Shown here one piece after another: positions 45,268 through 54,166 of a stretch of DNA of 64,000 nt. Under the pieces are notes generated by a model. The model searched no databases. It saw only the letters and a list, made by a program, of their open reading frames with translations, and had not been told where the DNA came from. Position 1 is the first letter of the stretch, and every line of letters starts with the position of its first letter. The DNA comes from Schauerella fraxinea (GTDB lineage Bacteria > Pseudomonadota > Gammaproteobacteria > Burkholderiales > Burkholderiaceae_B). A program made the position numbers and the translations under genes. The stretch spans positions 62,001 through 126,000 of the forward strand of contig JAVDKK010000004.1 in NCBI GenBank assembly GCA_030849945.1. Direction: 5' to 3'.

Positions 45268-46430
45268 GCCGCCACCTGCTTGATGGGAATGGAAAGGCGT
45301 TGCGTTGCCATGCGTTCGGCGATCCGTGTACGGTCGCGTACTTCGCCGGCGAGCTGACCACAGGCGGCGTCGATATCTTCGCCGCGGGTCTTGCGCACCG
45401 TCGTGATGACGCCCGCATCCATCAGTCGTTGCGCAAACGTGCGCACCCGCGCCATCGGCGAGCGGGTCAGTCCAGACTGAGGAAACGGATTAAACGGAAT
45501 CAGGTTGAGCTTGCAGCGCACCTGGCGCGCAATCTCGATCAATTCACGCGCATGCGCGTCGCTATCGTTGATGCCGTCGAGCATCACGTACTCGAACGTG
45601 ATGAAATCGCGCGGCGCAAACTCGAGATAGCGATTGCACGCGGCAATCAGCTCGTTGAGCGGGTATTTCTTGTTGAGCGGCACCAGCCGATCGCGCAAGG
45701 CGTCGTTGGGCGCATGCAGCGACACGGCCAAGGCCACCGGACAGTCTTGCGACAACCGATCCATCATGGGCACGACACCCGACGTGGACACCGTGACCCG
45801 GCGGCGCGACAAACCATAGGCATTGTCATCGAGCATCAGCTTGAGCGCCGTGACGACGGGGACGTAGTTGAGCAACGGCTCGCCCATGCCCATCATCACC
45901 ACATTGCTGATCACGCGTGGATCGGCAGTGGCTTCAACCTTGCCATCCGGACCGGCCAGACGGGCGCTGCCGATGTCCCGTTCGATTTCACGCCGCGCCC
46001 ACCACAACTGACCGATGATCTCGCTGGCGGTGAGGTTGCGGCTGAAACCTTGATATCCAGTGGAGCAGAACGGGCAACCGACAGTGCACCCGGCCTGACT
46101 CGAAATACATAGCGTGCCGCGATCGTCTTCGGGGATGAACACCGTTTCGACCGCATTGCCGGCACCCACATCGAACAGCCACTTGCGGCAGCCATCGGTG
46201 GCATGCTGGACCGTGGACACCGTGGGCGCTTGCACGACGCAATGCTGCGTCAGTTGCTCGCGGAAACCACGGGCCAGGTCGGACATATCCTCGAAGGCGT
46301 CGGCACCGCGCTGGTGAATCCAGCGCTGCAACTGACGGGCGCGAAACGGCTTGCCGCCCCACTGGGCGACGAGGTCGGCCAGTGCGGTGGCATCCATGCC
46401 CAACAGATTGACGCGTTCGAGGTTGTCCAT
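45264..46430 (-). CDS. rlmN: 23S rRNA/tRNA adenine-C2 methyltransferase RlmN
   Basis: Radical-SAM enzyme that methylates A2503 of 23S rRNA and A37 of some tRNAs. 388 residues; cluster-binding cysteines C115, C119, C122 in CTVGCPFCSTG. MMGMGEPLLNY, VSTSGVVPMM and VRKTRGEDIDAACGQLA (catalytic Cys) are all present. It starts 46 bases after ndk. Confidence 0.97.
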   Translation of the reverse strand: MDNLERVNLLGMDATALADLVAQWGGKPFRARQLQRWIHQRGADAFEDMSDLARGFREQLTQHCVVQAPTVSTVQHATDGCRKWLFDVGAGNAVETVFIPEDDRGTLCISSQAGCTVGCPFCSTGYQGFSRNLTASEIIGQLWWARREIERDIGSARLAGPDGKVEATADPRVISNVVMMGMGEPLLNYVPVVTALKLMLDDNAYGLSRRRVTVSTSGVVPMMDRLSQDCPVALAVSLHAPNDALRDRLVPLNKKYPLNELIAACNRYLEFAPRDFITFEYVMLDGINDSDAHARELIEIARQVRCKLNLIPFNPFPQSGLTRSPMARVRTFAQRLMDAGVITTVRKTRGEDIDAACGQLAGEVRDRTRIAERMATQRLSIPIKQVAA

Positions 46431-46476
46431 GTCGTACTCAAACCGGATTGGAAGACTGACGAATCAGTCTAGCCAA

Positions 46477-46902
46477 TTAACGGCTGTGGATATTGATTTC
46501 GGGGAAAAAGAAGGCGATTTCCACGGCGGCCGTTTCGGCAGCGTCCGAACCGTGTACGGCGTTGGCATCGATGCTGTCGGCGAAATCGGCGCGGATCGTG
46601 CCTTTTTCAGCTTTCTTGGGATCGGTCGCGCCCATCAGGTCACGGTTCTTCAGGATGGCGCCTTCGCCTTCCAGCGCTTGCACGAACACCGGGCCCGAGA
46701 TCATGAAGTCGACCAGATCCTTGAAGAAGGGGCGCGCGCTGTGAACGGCGTAGAAACGCTCGGCATCGGCACGCGACAGTTGCAACATGCGTGCAGCGAT
46801 GACTTTGAGGCCGGCCTGCTCGAAACGAGCGACGATTTGACCGACAACGTTCTTGGCCACGGCATCGGGCTTGATGATCGAGAGGGTACGTTCGATGGAC
46901 AT
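46477..46902 (-). CDS. ndk: Nucleoside diphosphate kinase
   Basis: 141 residues, full length. Balances NTP and dNTP pools by phosphate transfer through His117 in NAVHGSDA. Start MSIERTLSIIKPDAV, GPVFVQALEGEGAI. GGAG precedes the ATG. First gene of the minus-strand block running to bamB, der and beyond; the 205 bp to valS is the divergent promoter region. Confidence 0.98.
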   Translation of the reverse strand: MSIERTLSIIKPDAVAKNVVGQIVARFEQAGLKVIAARMLQLSRADAERFYAVHSARPFFKDLVDFMISGPVFVQALEGEGAILKNRDLMGATDPKKAEKGTIRADFADSIDANAVHGSDAAETAAVEIAFFFPEINIHSR

Positions 46903-47107
46903 GAAAACTCCGCAAATACAGTCTGGGGTGAGAAATCGGGCGGCGTGTCCGCCACCAACCGATCAGAATTGTCCAATAAAAACAGGGACTTCTAAAAGGT
47001 TTACAGTAACCCGGCATTCTAGCATGTCAACATGACCTGCTCCATCATAGAATTACGGGTTTACCCAGGCCGAAATTCAGGCCGATCGCCCGCCCGCAGG
47101 AACACTG

Positions 47108-49999
47108 ATGAACGCACCCGCCCCGACCCTTTTGTCCCAGGAACTGTCCAAAAGTTTCGAACCCGCCGAGATCGAAGCCCACTGGTATAGCACCTGGGAA
47201 CAGCGCGGCTACTTCCAGGCCGGCCAGCATGTCGCCCAGCCCGGCGCCGACGGCCAGAGCGCGACCGCGCCCACGTTCGTGATCCAGTTGCCGCCGCCCA
47301 ACGTCACCGGTACGTTGCATATGGGCCATGCGTTCAACCAGACCATCATGGACGCCCTCACCCGCTATCACCGCATGCGGGGCTTCGATACGCTCTTCGT
47401 GCCGGGCACCGACCACGCCGGCATCGCCACGCAGATCGTCGTCGAGCGCCAACTGGATGCCCAGAAAGTGTCGCGCCACGACCTTGGTCGCGAAGCTTTC
47501 GTTGAGAAAGTGTGGGAATGGAAGCACAAATCGGGTGACGCGATCACGCAACAAGTGCGCCGCCTGGGGGCCTCCATCGACTGGAAGCGCGAATACTTCA
47601 CCATGGACGAGCGCATGTCGCGCGGCGTGGTCGAGACCTTCGTGCGCCTGTATCGCGAAGGCCTGATCTATCGCGGCAAGCGCCTGGTGAACTGGGACCC
47701 CAAGCTGCTCACGGCGGTGTCCGACCTCGAAGTGAGTTCGGAGGAAACCGACGGCCACATGTGGCACATCCTCTATCCGTTCGTCGACGGCCCGCAAACC
47801 GTCATCGACAAGGATGGCGAAACAGTCACCCTCAAAGGCATGACGATCGCCACGACGCGACCCGAGACCATGCTGGCCGACGGCGCGCTGTGCGTGCACC
47901 CCGATGACGCCCGTTACGCCCATCTGGTGGGCAAGCAGGTGGAGTTGCCCCTGTGCGATCGCACCATCCCCATCATTGCCGACGACTTTGTCGATCCGGA
48001 ATTCGGCACGGGTTGCGTGAAGATCACGGGCGCCCACGATTTCAACGATTACGCCTGCGCGCAACGCCACAACTTGCCGTTGATCGTGATTTTCACGCTC
48101 GATGCGCACATCAACGAGAACGGCCCCGAGCGCTTTCAAGGCCTGTCGCGCGAAGATGCCCGACGCGCCGTGGTGGCCGCGCTTGAAGAAGATCACTTTC
48201 TGGTCAAGGTCGAGCCGCACAAGATGATGCAGCCACGCGGCGACCGCACCGGCGTCGTGCTGGAACCCATGCTGACCGACCAATGGTTCGTCGCCATGAG
48301 CAAGCCCGCGCCCGAAGGCACCCATCATCCGGGCAAGAGCATTACCGAAGCCGCGCTCGACGTCGTCGCCAACGGCGAGGTCACGTTCTATCCGGAGAAC
48401 TGGACCACGATCTACAACCAGTGGCTCAACAACATCCAGGATTGGTGCATCTCGCGTCAATTGTGGTGGGGCCATCAGATTCCCGCCTGGTACGCCGAAG
48501 ACGGTCAGATTTTCGTTGCTCACAGCGAAGAAGACGCACGCGCCCAAGCCTTGGCGGCCGGCGCCACGGGCGAGTTGAAACGCGATCCCGATGTGCTCGA
48601 TACCTGGTTCTCGTCCGGCCTGGTGCCGTTCACGACGATGGGCTGGCCCGATGAAACGCCCGATATGCAGCGCTACCTGCCGTCCAGCGTGCTGGTGACG
48701 GGCTTTGACATCATCTTCTTCTGGGTGGCTCGCATGGTGATGCTGAGTACGCACTTGACCGGCAAGATCCCATTCAAGCATGTGTATGTGCACGGCCTGA
48801 TTCGCGACGCCGACGGCCAGAAGATGAGCAAGTCCAAGGGCAACACCCTGGATCCCGTCGACCTCATCGATGGCGTGGACCTGGAAACGCTGATCGCCAA
48901 GCGCACCACCGGCCTGATGAATCCCAAACAGGCGGGCGCCATCGAGAAGGCGACGCGCCGCCAGTATCCGGACGGTATCCCGGCGTACGGCACGGATGCC
49001 CTGCGTTTCACGATGTCGGCGTACGCCACGCTCGGCCGCAACATCAACTTCGATTTGAAGCGCTGCGAGGGGTATCGCAACTTCTGCAACAAGCTGTGGA
49101 ACGCCACCCGCTTCGTGCTGATGAACACCGACGGACACACGCTGCACGGCGATGAGGTCGGCGAAACGTCGTTTGTGGATCGCTGGATCGTCAGCCAATT
49201 GCAAACACTGGAAGCCGACGTTGCCCGCGGCTTTGCGGACTACCGCCTGGATAACGTCGCGAACGCCTTGTATCGCTTCGTCTGGGACGAATATTGCGAT
49301 TGGTACGTCGAACTCGCCAAGGTGCAAATTCAGACCGGCACGCCGGCGCAGCAATTGGGCACACGCCGCACCTTGATCCGCGTTCTGGAAGCCGTACTGC
49401 GCTTGGCCCACCCGGTCATTCCGTTCATCACCGAAGCGCTGTGGCAGAAGGTGTCGGTCGCGGCCGGCAAGCGCGCGGAAGGCGACGAGACCAGCGTCAG
49501 CGTTCAGCCCTTCCCGCAGCACAATCCCGCAGCGGTGGATACGGCCGCGGAAGCCGACGTGGCCACGCTCAAGGCGCAGATCGATGCCGTGCGTGCGTTG
49601 CGCAGCGAAATGAGCCTCGCGCCTTCGCTGAAGGTGCCCTTGATTGCGCAAGGCGACGCGGCCGAACTGCAACGCAACGCGCCTTATCTCGCAACACTCG
49701 CGCGCCTGGAGAAGGTCGACATCGCCGACGCGCTGCCGGACGTGGGCGCACCGGTACAGGTGGTTGGCACGACCCGCTTGATGCTGCACGTGGAGATCGA
49801 CGTCGCTGCCGAACAGGTACGTCTGGACAAGGAAATCGCCCGCATCGAAGGCGAAATCGCTCGCGCCCAGGCCAAGCTCGGCAACGAGGGCTTCGTGGCT
49901 CGCGCCCCGGCAGCCGTTGTGGAACAGGAGCGCACCCGCGTGGCGCAGTTCAACGACACACTCTCTCAAGTGCGCGAACAACGCGCCCGCTTGAAGTAA
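47108..49999 (+). CDS. valS: Valyl-tRNA synthetase
   Basis: Class I synthetase of 963 residues. HMGH signature at 71-74 (PPPNVTGTLHMGH), editing domain with TTRPETMLADGALC, KMSKS at 572-576, and a C-terminal coiled-coil arm (AEQVRLDKEIARIEGEIARA). AGGAAC precedes the ATG. Followed by a strong terminator, so monocistronic. A long antisense frame covers the gene, but that is a base-composition effect. Confidence 0.98.
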   Translation: MNAPAPTLLSQELSKSFEPAEIEAHWYSTWEQRGYFQAGQHVAQPGADGQSATAPTFVIQLPPPNVTGTLHMGHAFNQTIMDALTRYHRMRGFDTLFVPGTDHAGIATQIVVERQLDAQKVSRHDLGREAFVEKVWEWKHKSGDAITQQVRRLGASIDWKREYFTMDERMSRGVVETFVRLYREGLIYRGKRLVNWDPKLLTAVSDLEVSSEETDGHMWHILYPFVDGPQTVIDKDGETVTLKGMTIATTRPETMLADGALCVHPDDARYAHLVGKQVELPLCDRTIPIIADDFVDPEFGTGCVKITGAHDFNDYACAQRHNLPLIVIFTLDAHINENGPERFQGLSREDARRAVVAALEEDHFLVKVEPHKMMQPRGDRTGVVLEPMLTDQWFVAMSKPAPEGTHHPGKSITEAALDVVANGEVTFYPENWTTIYNQWLNNIQDWCISRQLWWGHQIPAWYAEDGQIFVAHSEEDARAQALAAGATGELKRDPDVLDTWFSSGLVPFTTMGWPDETPDMQRYLPSSVLVTGFDIIFFWVARMVMLSTHLTGKIPFKHVYVHGLIRDADGQKMSKSKGNTLDPVDLIDGVDLETLIAKRTTGLMNPKQAGAIEKATRRQYPDGIPAYGTDALRFTMSAYATLGRNINFDLKRCEGYRNFCNKLWNATRFVLMNTDGHTLHGDEVGETSFVDRWIVSQLQTLEADVARGFADYRLDNVANALYRFVWDEYCDWYVELAKVQIQTGTPAQQLGTRRTLIRVLEAVLRLAHPVIPFITEALWQKVSVAAGKRAEGDETSVSVQPFPQHNPAAVDTAAEADVATLKAQIDAVRALRSEMSLAPSLKVPLIAQGDAAELQRNAPYLATLARLEKVDIADALPDVGAPVQVVGTTRLMLHVEIDVAAEQVRLDKEIARIEGEIARAQAKLGNEGFVARAPAAVVEQERTRVAQFNDTLSQVREQRARLK

Positions 50000-50057
50000 C
50001 GGTGGCCTGAGCCCGTGTCGCGGCAGGCTCGAGAAGGCTCGTCCCTGCCGCACGATT

Positions 50058-50096
50058 AAAAAAGCCCGCAGCCTGATCAAGGCAGCGGGCTTTTTT
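50058..50096 (+). terminator. Rho-independent terminator of valS
   Basis: Stem AAAAAAGCCCGC (50058-50069) with GCGGGCTTTTTT (50085-50096), a 15-nt loop. Symmetric, so it may also stop transcripts from the opposite side. Confidence 0.92.
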
Positions 50097-50181
50097 ATGG
50101 ACTGAAGCTACAACGATAGTGCCAGGGGTAGCGAGCGCAGCACCGGCGATCGCGGCTGGAGGAGCGGTACGACAGGGCGGA

Positions 50182-50265
50182 AGATCAGCTGTTTCGCCCA
50201 TAGGAGCAGCGGCTTGGATCCCCGAAGCAGCGATTCTGGCCAGAAGAGCAGCGCCCGTGGCCCGA
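50182..50265. repeat. Degenerate 21-bp tandem repeats
   Basis: Units begin at 50182, 50203, 50224 and 50245, sharing a CAGC core at the same position (AGCAGCG in the last three). They lie between the methyltransferase stop codon and the valS terminator. Confidence 0.45.
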
Positions 50266-50276
50266 ATCGCAGCGCC

Positions 50277-51182
50277 CTACGCGCGGGACGCGGTCCAGTC
50301 GCCTGTCGACGTACCGGCCTTGCTGCCCTTTATCGACTTGCCGTTGACGGTGCCGGTGTAGCGCACACCATTGACCGTGAACATGATCTGCGTACCGTTC
50401 ACACGCGCATCGGAAATCGCCGTGCCACCCAATGTGCCGGTCAGCACTTGGAAGTTTTGCGTGAGCATCAGGGGCTGGCCGGCGACCTGCCACGTCCCAT
50501 CCACCTTTGCCGGCACGATCCACAAGAGCGCCGTGCAGTAGTTGGTGCACCCATCGGTCACCGTTTCGGACTGATCAGGCTGCCAATCGCCCATCCGGAA
50601 TGAATTCGACACGATGCGCGTACCCGGCTTGAGATCCAGTATCTTGGGACGCAACTTTTCATTGATCGACGGCAACAAGAACATCGTGATGACGTCGGCC
50701 TTCGAAAGGTCCGTCTCGAACAGATCTGCCGTGCTGAACGAGGCGCGATCCTTGACCTTTTCTTTGTTGGCGTTGGCTCGTGCAAGTTCGGCCATTTCAG
50801 GGTTGTATTCGATGCCCTGCGCCGTCAGCCCGCGCTTGGCGGCAGTAATAACGGTACGGCCATCGCCGGACCCCAGATCGATCAAGTAATCCTTGGGCGT
50901 GACCTTGGCGATATCGAGCATTTTCTCGACCAGAACTTGTGGGGTCGGCACCCACACCACGTCCTTGCCGTTTTGCCCGACGGTTGGGTTGTAGCCGGCG
51001 GTGGATGCCGCTGCGGGCGCTTGCGCCTGGGCCTGAGCCTGCGCTGCGAGCGGAACCGCCGCGAAGGCAAGCGAAGCGATCAACGCGGACACATACCGCG
51101 TGGAACGTCGGGCACCGGCATGACCGAGCGGACGGGACACGCTATCGGCTTTCTCGGCCGACGGAATGAGCGACAAGTGCAT
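50277..51182 (-). CDS. Exported protein with SAM-methyltransferase fold
   Basis: 301 residues. An N-terminal region (1-35, basic) leads to a signal-like hydrophobic stretch SALIASLAFAAVPLAAQA near residues 37-54. Then comes a Rossmann methyltransferase: motif I YLIDLGSGDGRTVITAAKRG, acidic IEYNPEMAELARANA, and ITMFLLPSINEKLRPKI. A C-terminal part (GTLGGTAISDARVNGTQIMF) is beta-rich and may be separate. ATG 51182 is chosen because AGGAAAGTC lies upstream. Family: class I methyltransferase of unknown substrate. Its export is odd since SAM is cytoplasmic. Confidence 0.8.
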   Translation of the reverse strand: MHLSLIPSAEKADSVSRPLGHAGARRSTRYVSALIASLAFAAVPLAAQAQAQAQAPAAASTAGYNPTVGQNGKDVVWVPTPQVLVEKMLDIAKVTPKDYLIDLGSGDGRTVITAAKRGLTAQGIEYNPEMAELARANANKEKVKDRASFSTADLFETDLSKADVITMFLLPSINEKLRPKILDLKPGTRIVSNSFRMGDWQPDQSETVTDGCTNYCTALLWIVPAKVDGTWQVAGQPLMLTQNFQVLTGTLGGTAISDARVNGTQIMFTVNGVRYTGTVNGKSIKGSKAGTSTGDWTASRA

Positions 51183-51523
51183 GATGACTTTCCTGTTCAA
51201 GATAGGCTGACGAAGGAGACGTGCATTAACGCTTAGACGAAATCTTTATTCGCCTGAAAAAAGGCGAATCGTGCGGCACCGGCATACGAAGGCGGATATG
51301 AAAGCGGCAGACGAAATCGGCATGACCTGAAATCAGCCTGAACGCGTGCCGTATAGGATGACCTTATTCCGAGTGCGAAGTTCCGGCAAGCATCAATGGC
51401 ACCCGTTTTTACTCGAGGCGACGGCGTGATTTTCCTCCTGCCAAAATGGCGATTGCCGCTACAATTTGCTTAGGCCCGCTACTTGCTTACGAGGGCCGAT
51501 CCCACACTGAGCAGCACGAGTAA
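51183..51523. other. Divergent promoter region
   Basis: About 340 bases between the exported methyltransferase-like gene and the receiver-domain gene. It contains an 8-bp inverted repeat ATTCGCCT / AGGCGAAT (51248-51255, 51262-51269) that could be a terminator stem or an operator. No gene is seen. Confidence 0.6.
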
Positions 51524-51907
51524 ATGAATTCCGCCAATGCGCGTCCCGAAATCAGCGTTCTCGCCGTTGACGATGAGCCTTTAATTCTTGATCTTCTGGT
51601 CGAGTCGCTGCGTGAACTCGGTTTTCAACCGGTCGCGGCCAGCGATGGCACCCGTGCGGTGCAGGTGCTCGCGGAAGGCAATGCAGTCGATCTGTTGATT
51701 ACAGACTTGCAGATGCCGGGGATGGATGGCGTTGAGCTGGCGCGCAAGGCGCGCGAACAGCGCCCAAACATTCCAGTGCTGTTCATCAGCGGCTACTCAC
51801 CCCAATTTCACGGGTCGGAATTCAATCTGGGACGCGGTACGTCGCTGCTCACCAAACCGTTTACGCACGAGCGCCTGGCGCGCGCGATCAAACGCGCGCT
51901 GGAATAG
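51524..51907 (+). CDS. Single-domain response regulator
   Basis: 127 residues, only a receiver domain. Acidic pocket DDE (residues 16-18, VDDEP), phospho-acceptor Asp in LITDLQMPGMDG (about residue 61), conserved Ser in LFISGYS, and Lys in LTKPF. CheY-like, without output domain. No kinase lies nearby, so its partner is unknown. It converges on trmD. Confidence 0.9.
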   Translation: MNSANARPEISVLAVDDEPLILDLLVESLRELGFQPVAASDGTRAVQVLAEGNAVDLLITDLQMPGMDGVELARKAREQRPNIPVLFISGYSPQFHGSEFNLGRGTSLLTKPFTHERLARAIKRALE

Positions 51908-52061
51908 CGCGTCGTCTAGGCGATATTTTGATCTGGACCTGCTGACGGCATAGTAGCCAGGAGCACGATGGCATGCGGCTCGGTGATTTGGATCGAGCTA
52001 GCCTTGACAGATGTGAGGCCGGATTGCGCAGCGCGCCGACCACATTCTCCGAACGCTCGGA

Positions 52062-52913
52062 CTACGCCACCAATTGCTTGAGAAAGGCTTCATCGGCGAC
52101 GGTCAAGGCGCCGGCCTTGCGCGCCCGACGGATGAGGTCCGGACGCAGTTGGGACGTCAACTCCAGCGACCGCTCGCGACGCCATCGCGCGATCTGCGCA
52201 TGATGCCCAGACAACAATGGCGCTGGCACGCCCACCCCATCGAATGACTCCGGACGCGTGTAGTGCGGACTATCGAGCAGGCCGGACAGATTCTCGTGAA
52301 ACGAATCCTGGCGGGCCGATTCATCATCGTTCAGCACCCCGGGAATCAGCCGAACTGCCGCATCCATCACGGCCATGGCCGCAATTTCACCACCAGACAA
52401 CACAAAGTCGCCCAACGAAATTTGCTCGGTCACGATCGCATCGACGAAGCGCTGATCGACCCCTTCATAGCGGCCGCAGATCAGAATGGCGCCGCCCTGC
52501 TCGACCAAAGCTTGCGCGCGCTGCTGATCGAAACGCGGGCCGGTTGGTGAGAGAAGAATGACGGGCGCACCCGAACGTGATGGGGACGGTGCAGGCGAAG
52601 ACGATGACTGCGACGGTACCTGCGATGCATCGGTCGATGCACTGGAGACAAGCGCGCGCGACTCGCTTGATTGCGTGAGCCGCTCGGCTTGGGCTGCCGC
52701 GACGGCATCGCGCAGCGGTCCGGGCATCATGACCATGCCGGGGCCACCACCGTAGGGCCGATCGTCTACCGTGCGATGCACATCCTGCGTAAACGTGCGC
52801 GGATTCCAGGCACGGCAAAGCCAACGCCCTTGTCCGTGCGCGCGCCCTGTGACCCCGGCGTCGGTGAGCACACCGAACATCTCCGGAAACAGGGTAACGA
52901 CGTCGAAACGCAT
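52062..52913 (-). CDS. trmD: tRNA (guanine-N1)-methyltransferase TrmD
   Basis: Methylates G37 of tRNAs (m1G), preventing frameshifts. 283 residues; the trefoil-knot motifs DDRPYGGGPGMVMM, LICGRYEGVDQRFVDA and GDFVLSGGEIAAM are intact, and the C-terminal PHYTRPESFDGVGVPAPLLS is present. An insertion of about 38 Ser/Ala/Pro-rich residues (about 78-115) follows PLRDAVAAAQ. The start shares one base with the rimM stop (TAATG). No rplS follows. Confidence 0.96.
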   Translation of the reverse strand: MRFDVVTLFPEMFGVLTDAGVTGRAHGQGRWLCRAWNPRTFTQDVHRTVDDRPYGGGPGMVMMPGPLRDAVAAAQAERLTQSSESRALVSSASTDASQVPSQSSSSPAPSPSRSGAPVILLSPTGPRFDQQRAQALVEQGGAILICGRYEGVDQRFVDAIVTEQISLGDFVLSGGEIAAMAVMDAAVRLIPGVLNDDESARQDSFHENLSGLLDSPHYTRPESFDGVGVPAPLLSGHHAQIARWRRERSLELTSQLRPDLIRRARKAGALTVADEAFLKQLVA

Positions 52914-53566
52914 TAAAAGTCGACCGGCCAGTCGCTATCGATACGGCGTGCGTCGAGATCCACTTTCTGGATGTGCGCGCCAACGAACGGCACCAACGTT
53001 TCAGCGGGACGGCCTTTCGCATCGAGTACCGGCTCGAAGGTCGCACCATCCGAAGCCAGCGCGCCGGTGATCACCTTGAGCACGCCGTGCGCGCCATTGT
53101 CGACCACCTCAGCGACCTCGCCGATAAGTACGGATTCGCCTTCACGATCGCCATAGAGGCGGCAACCGATCAGATCGATCCAGTAGTACTCATCGTCATC
53201 GGCCTTGGGGAACGTGCTGCGCGACACACAGATCGACATCCCGCGCATGCCTTCGGCAACGTCGCGATCATCGATAGCACCCAACTGGGCGACCAAGTTC
53301 GAGCCTTGCGACCGCACCGTTACCACGTGATGGGCAACAGCATTAGCAGCCAAGGCAAGGCTTTCGCTCGCAGCAGATGTGACAACGCCCTGAGCCACGG
53401 ATGACGCAGGGCGTGCGAGCCACCACTGGGGTGCGGCCAGGAGTGCTTCGGCAGTTGCCGAGTGCGATTGGATCTTGATCCAACCGCGCACACCGTAGGC
53501 CGATAGCACACGGCCTACTTCAACCAAGTCGGCAGGCGCTGCCTGCGAAGAGACAGCGTTTACCAC
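52913..53566 (-). CDS. rimM: Ribosome maturation factor RimM
   Basis: Assists assembly of the 30S head with S19. About 217 residues. RimM N-domain start LVEVGRVLSAYGVRGWIKI, PRC-barrel core FPKADDDEYYWIDLIGCRLY, then VLKVITGA and VPFVGAHIQKVDLDARRI. The GTG at 53566, shortly after the rpsP stop, is the likely start; no ATG is in frame in the right place. The middle of the N-domain has an Ala/Val/Ser-rich stretch (SVAQGVVTSAASESLALAAN), longer than in E. coli. Confidence 0.9.
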   Translation of the reverse strand: MVNAVSSQAAPADLVEVGRVLSAYGVRGWIKIQSHSATAEALLAAPQWWLARPASSVAQGVVTSAASESLALAANAVAHHVVTVRSQGSNLVAQLGAIDDRDVAEGMRGMSICVSRSTFPKADDDEYYWIDLIGCRLYGDREGESVLIGEVAEVVDNGAHGVLKVITGALASDGATFEPVLDAKGRPAETLVPFVGAHIQKVDLDARRIDSDWPVDF

Positions 53567-53573
53567 ACCAGAC

Positions 53574-53834
53574 TCAGGCTGCAGCCGAAACTTTAGCGGC
53601 GTAGTCTTTGACCAGACGCTCGACTGCGGGCGACAGCTGGGCGCCGTTGCTCGTCCAGTGCTTGACGCGATCCAGCGAGATACGCAGCTTTTCGTCGTTT
53701 TCACGGGCTACGGGGTTATAGAAACCCACGCGCTCGATGAAGCGACCGTCACGACGATTACGCGAATCGGTAGCAACGAGGTTGTAGAACGGACGTTTTT
53801 TGGACCCACCGCGGGCCATACGAATCACCACCAT
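53574..53834 (-). CDS. rpsP: 30S ribosomal protein bS16
   Basis: 86 residues: MVVIRMARGGSKKRPFYNLV then ATDSRNRRDGRFIERVGFYN. First gene of the rpsP-rimM-trmD operon. AAGGGATT precedes the ATG. Confidence 0.98.
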   Translation of the reverse strand: MVVIRMARGGSKKRPFYNLVATDSRNRRDGRFIERVGFYNPVARENDEKLRISLDRVKHWTSNGAQLSPAVERLVKDYAAKVSAAA

Positions 53835-53920
53835 AGGTAATCCCTTGAATATGTTGTGACAAGCCGACTACTATAGCACCGCTAAGCCGTAGCTGGCAAA
53901 TCCTATTGATAAATAAACGC

Positions 53921-54166
53921 TTAGCGTCGTCGAAGAAAGTGCAGGCAGCTGCCTGCATCGTCGGGCTGTTGCAACACCAGCTCGTTTTTGGTCTGACGCG
54001 CAAACGCCTGAAAATCGCGCACCGCATTGCGATCGGTGGTGACCACTTTCAGGATTTGCCCGCTTTCCAATTGAGCCAGTGCTTTCTTGGCCCGCAAGAT
54101 GGGCAACGGGCATAACAAGCCCGATGCATCCACCTCGAGGTCTGCAGTAGGAAGCGCGGTCGACAT
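53921..54166 (-). CDS. TusA/YedF-family sulfur carrier
   Basis: 81-residue SirA-like protein. VDASGLLCPLPILRAKKALA contains the CPxP motif with the active Cys, and the C-terminal domain (ILKVVTTDRNAVRDFQAFAR, LVLQQ) completes the fold. Members carry persulfide sulfur for tRNA thiolation or other pathways. Its ATG overlaps the alaS stop by one base (TGATG), so it is translated with alaS. Target unknown. Confidence 0.88.
   Translation of the reverse strand: MSTALPTADLEVDASGLLCPLPILRAKKALAQLESGQILKVVTTDRNAVRDFQAFARQTKNELVLQQPDDAGSCLHFLRRR

Noticed and set aside
47045..50080. 1011-codon open frame antisense to valS
   Set aside because: Codon bias in a GC-rich gene keeps the opposite strand free of stops. 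The plus-strand frame encodes a full ValS with HIGH and KMSKS motifs, and the antisense translation shows no domain.
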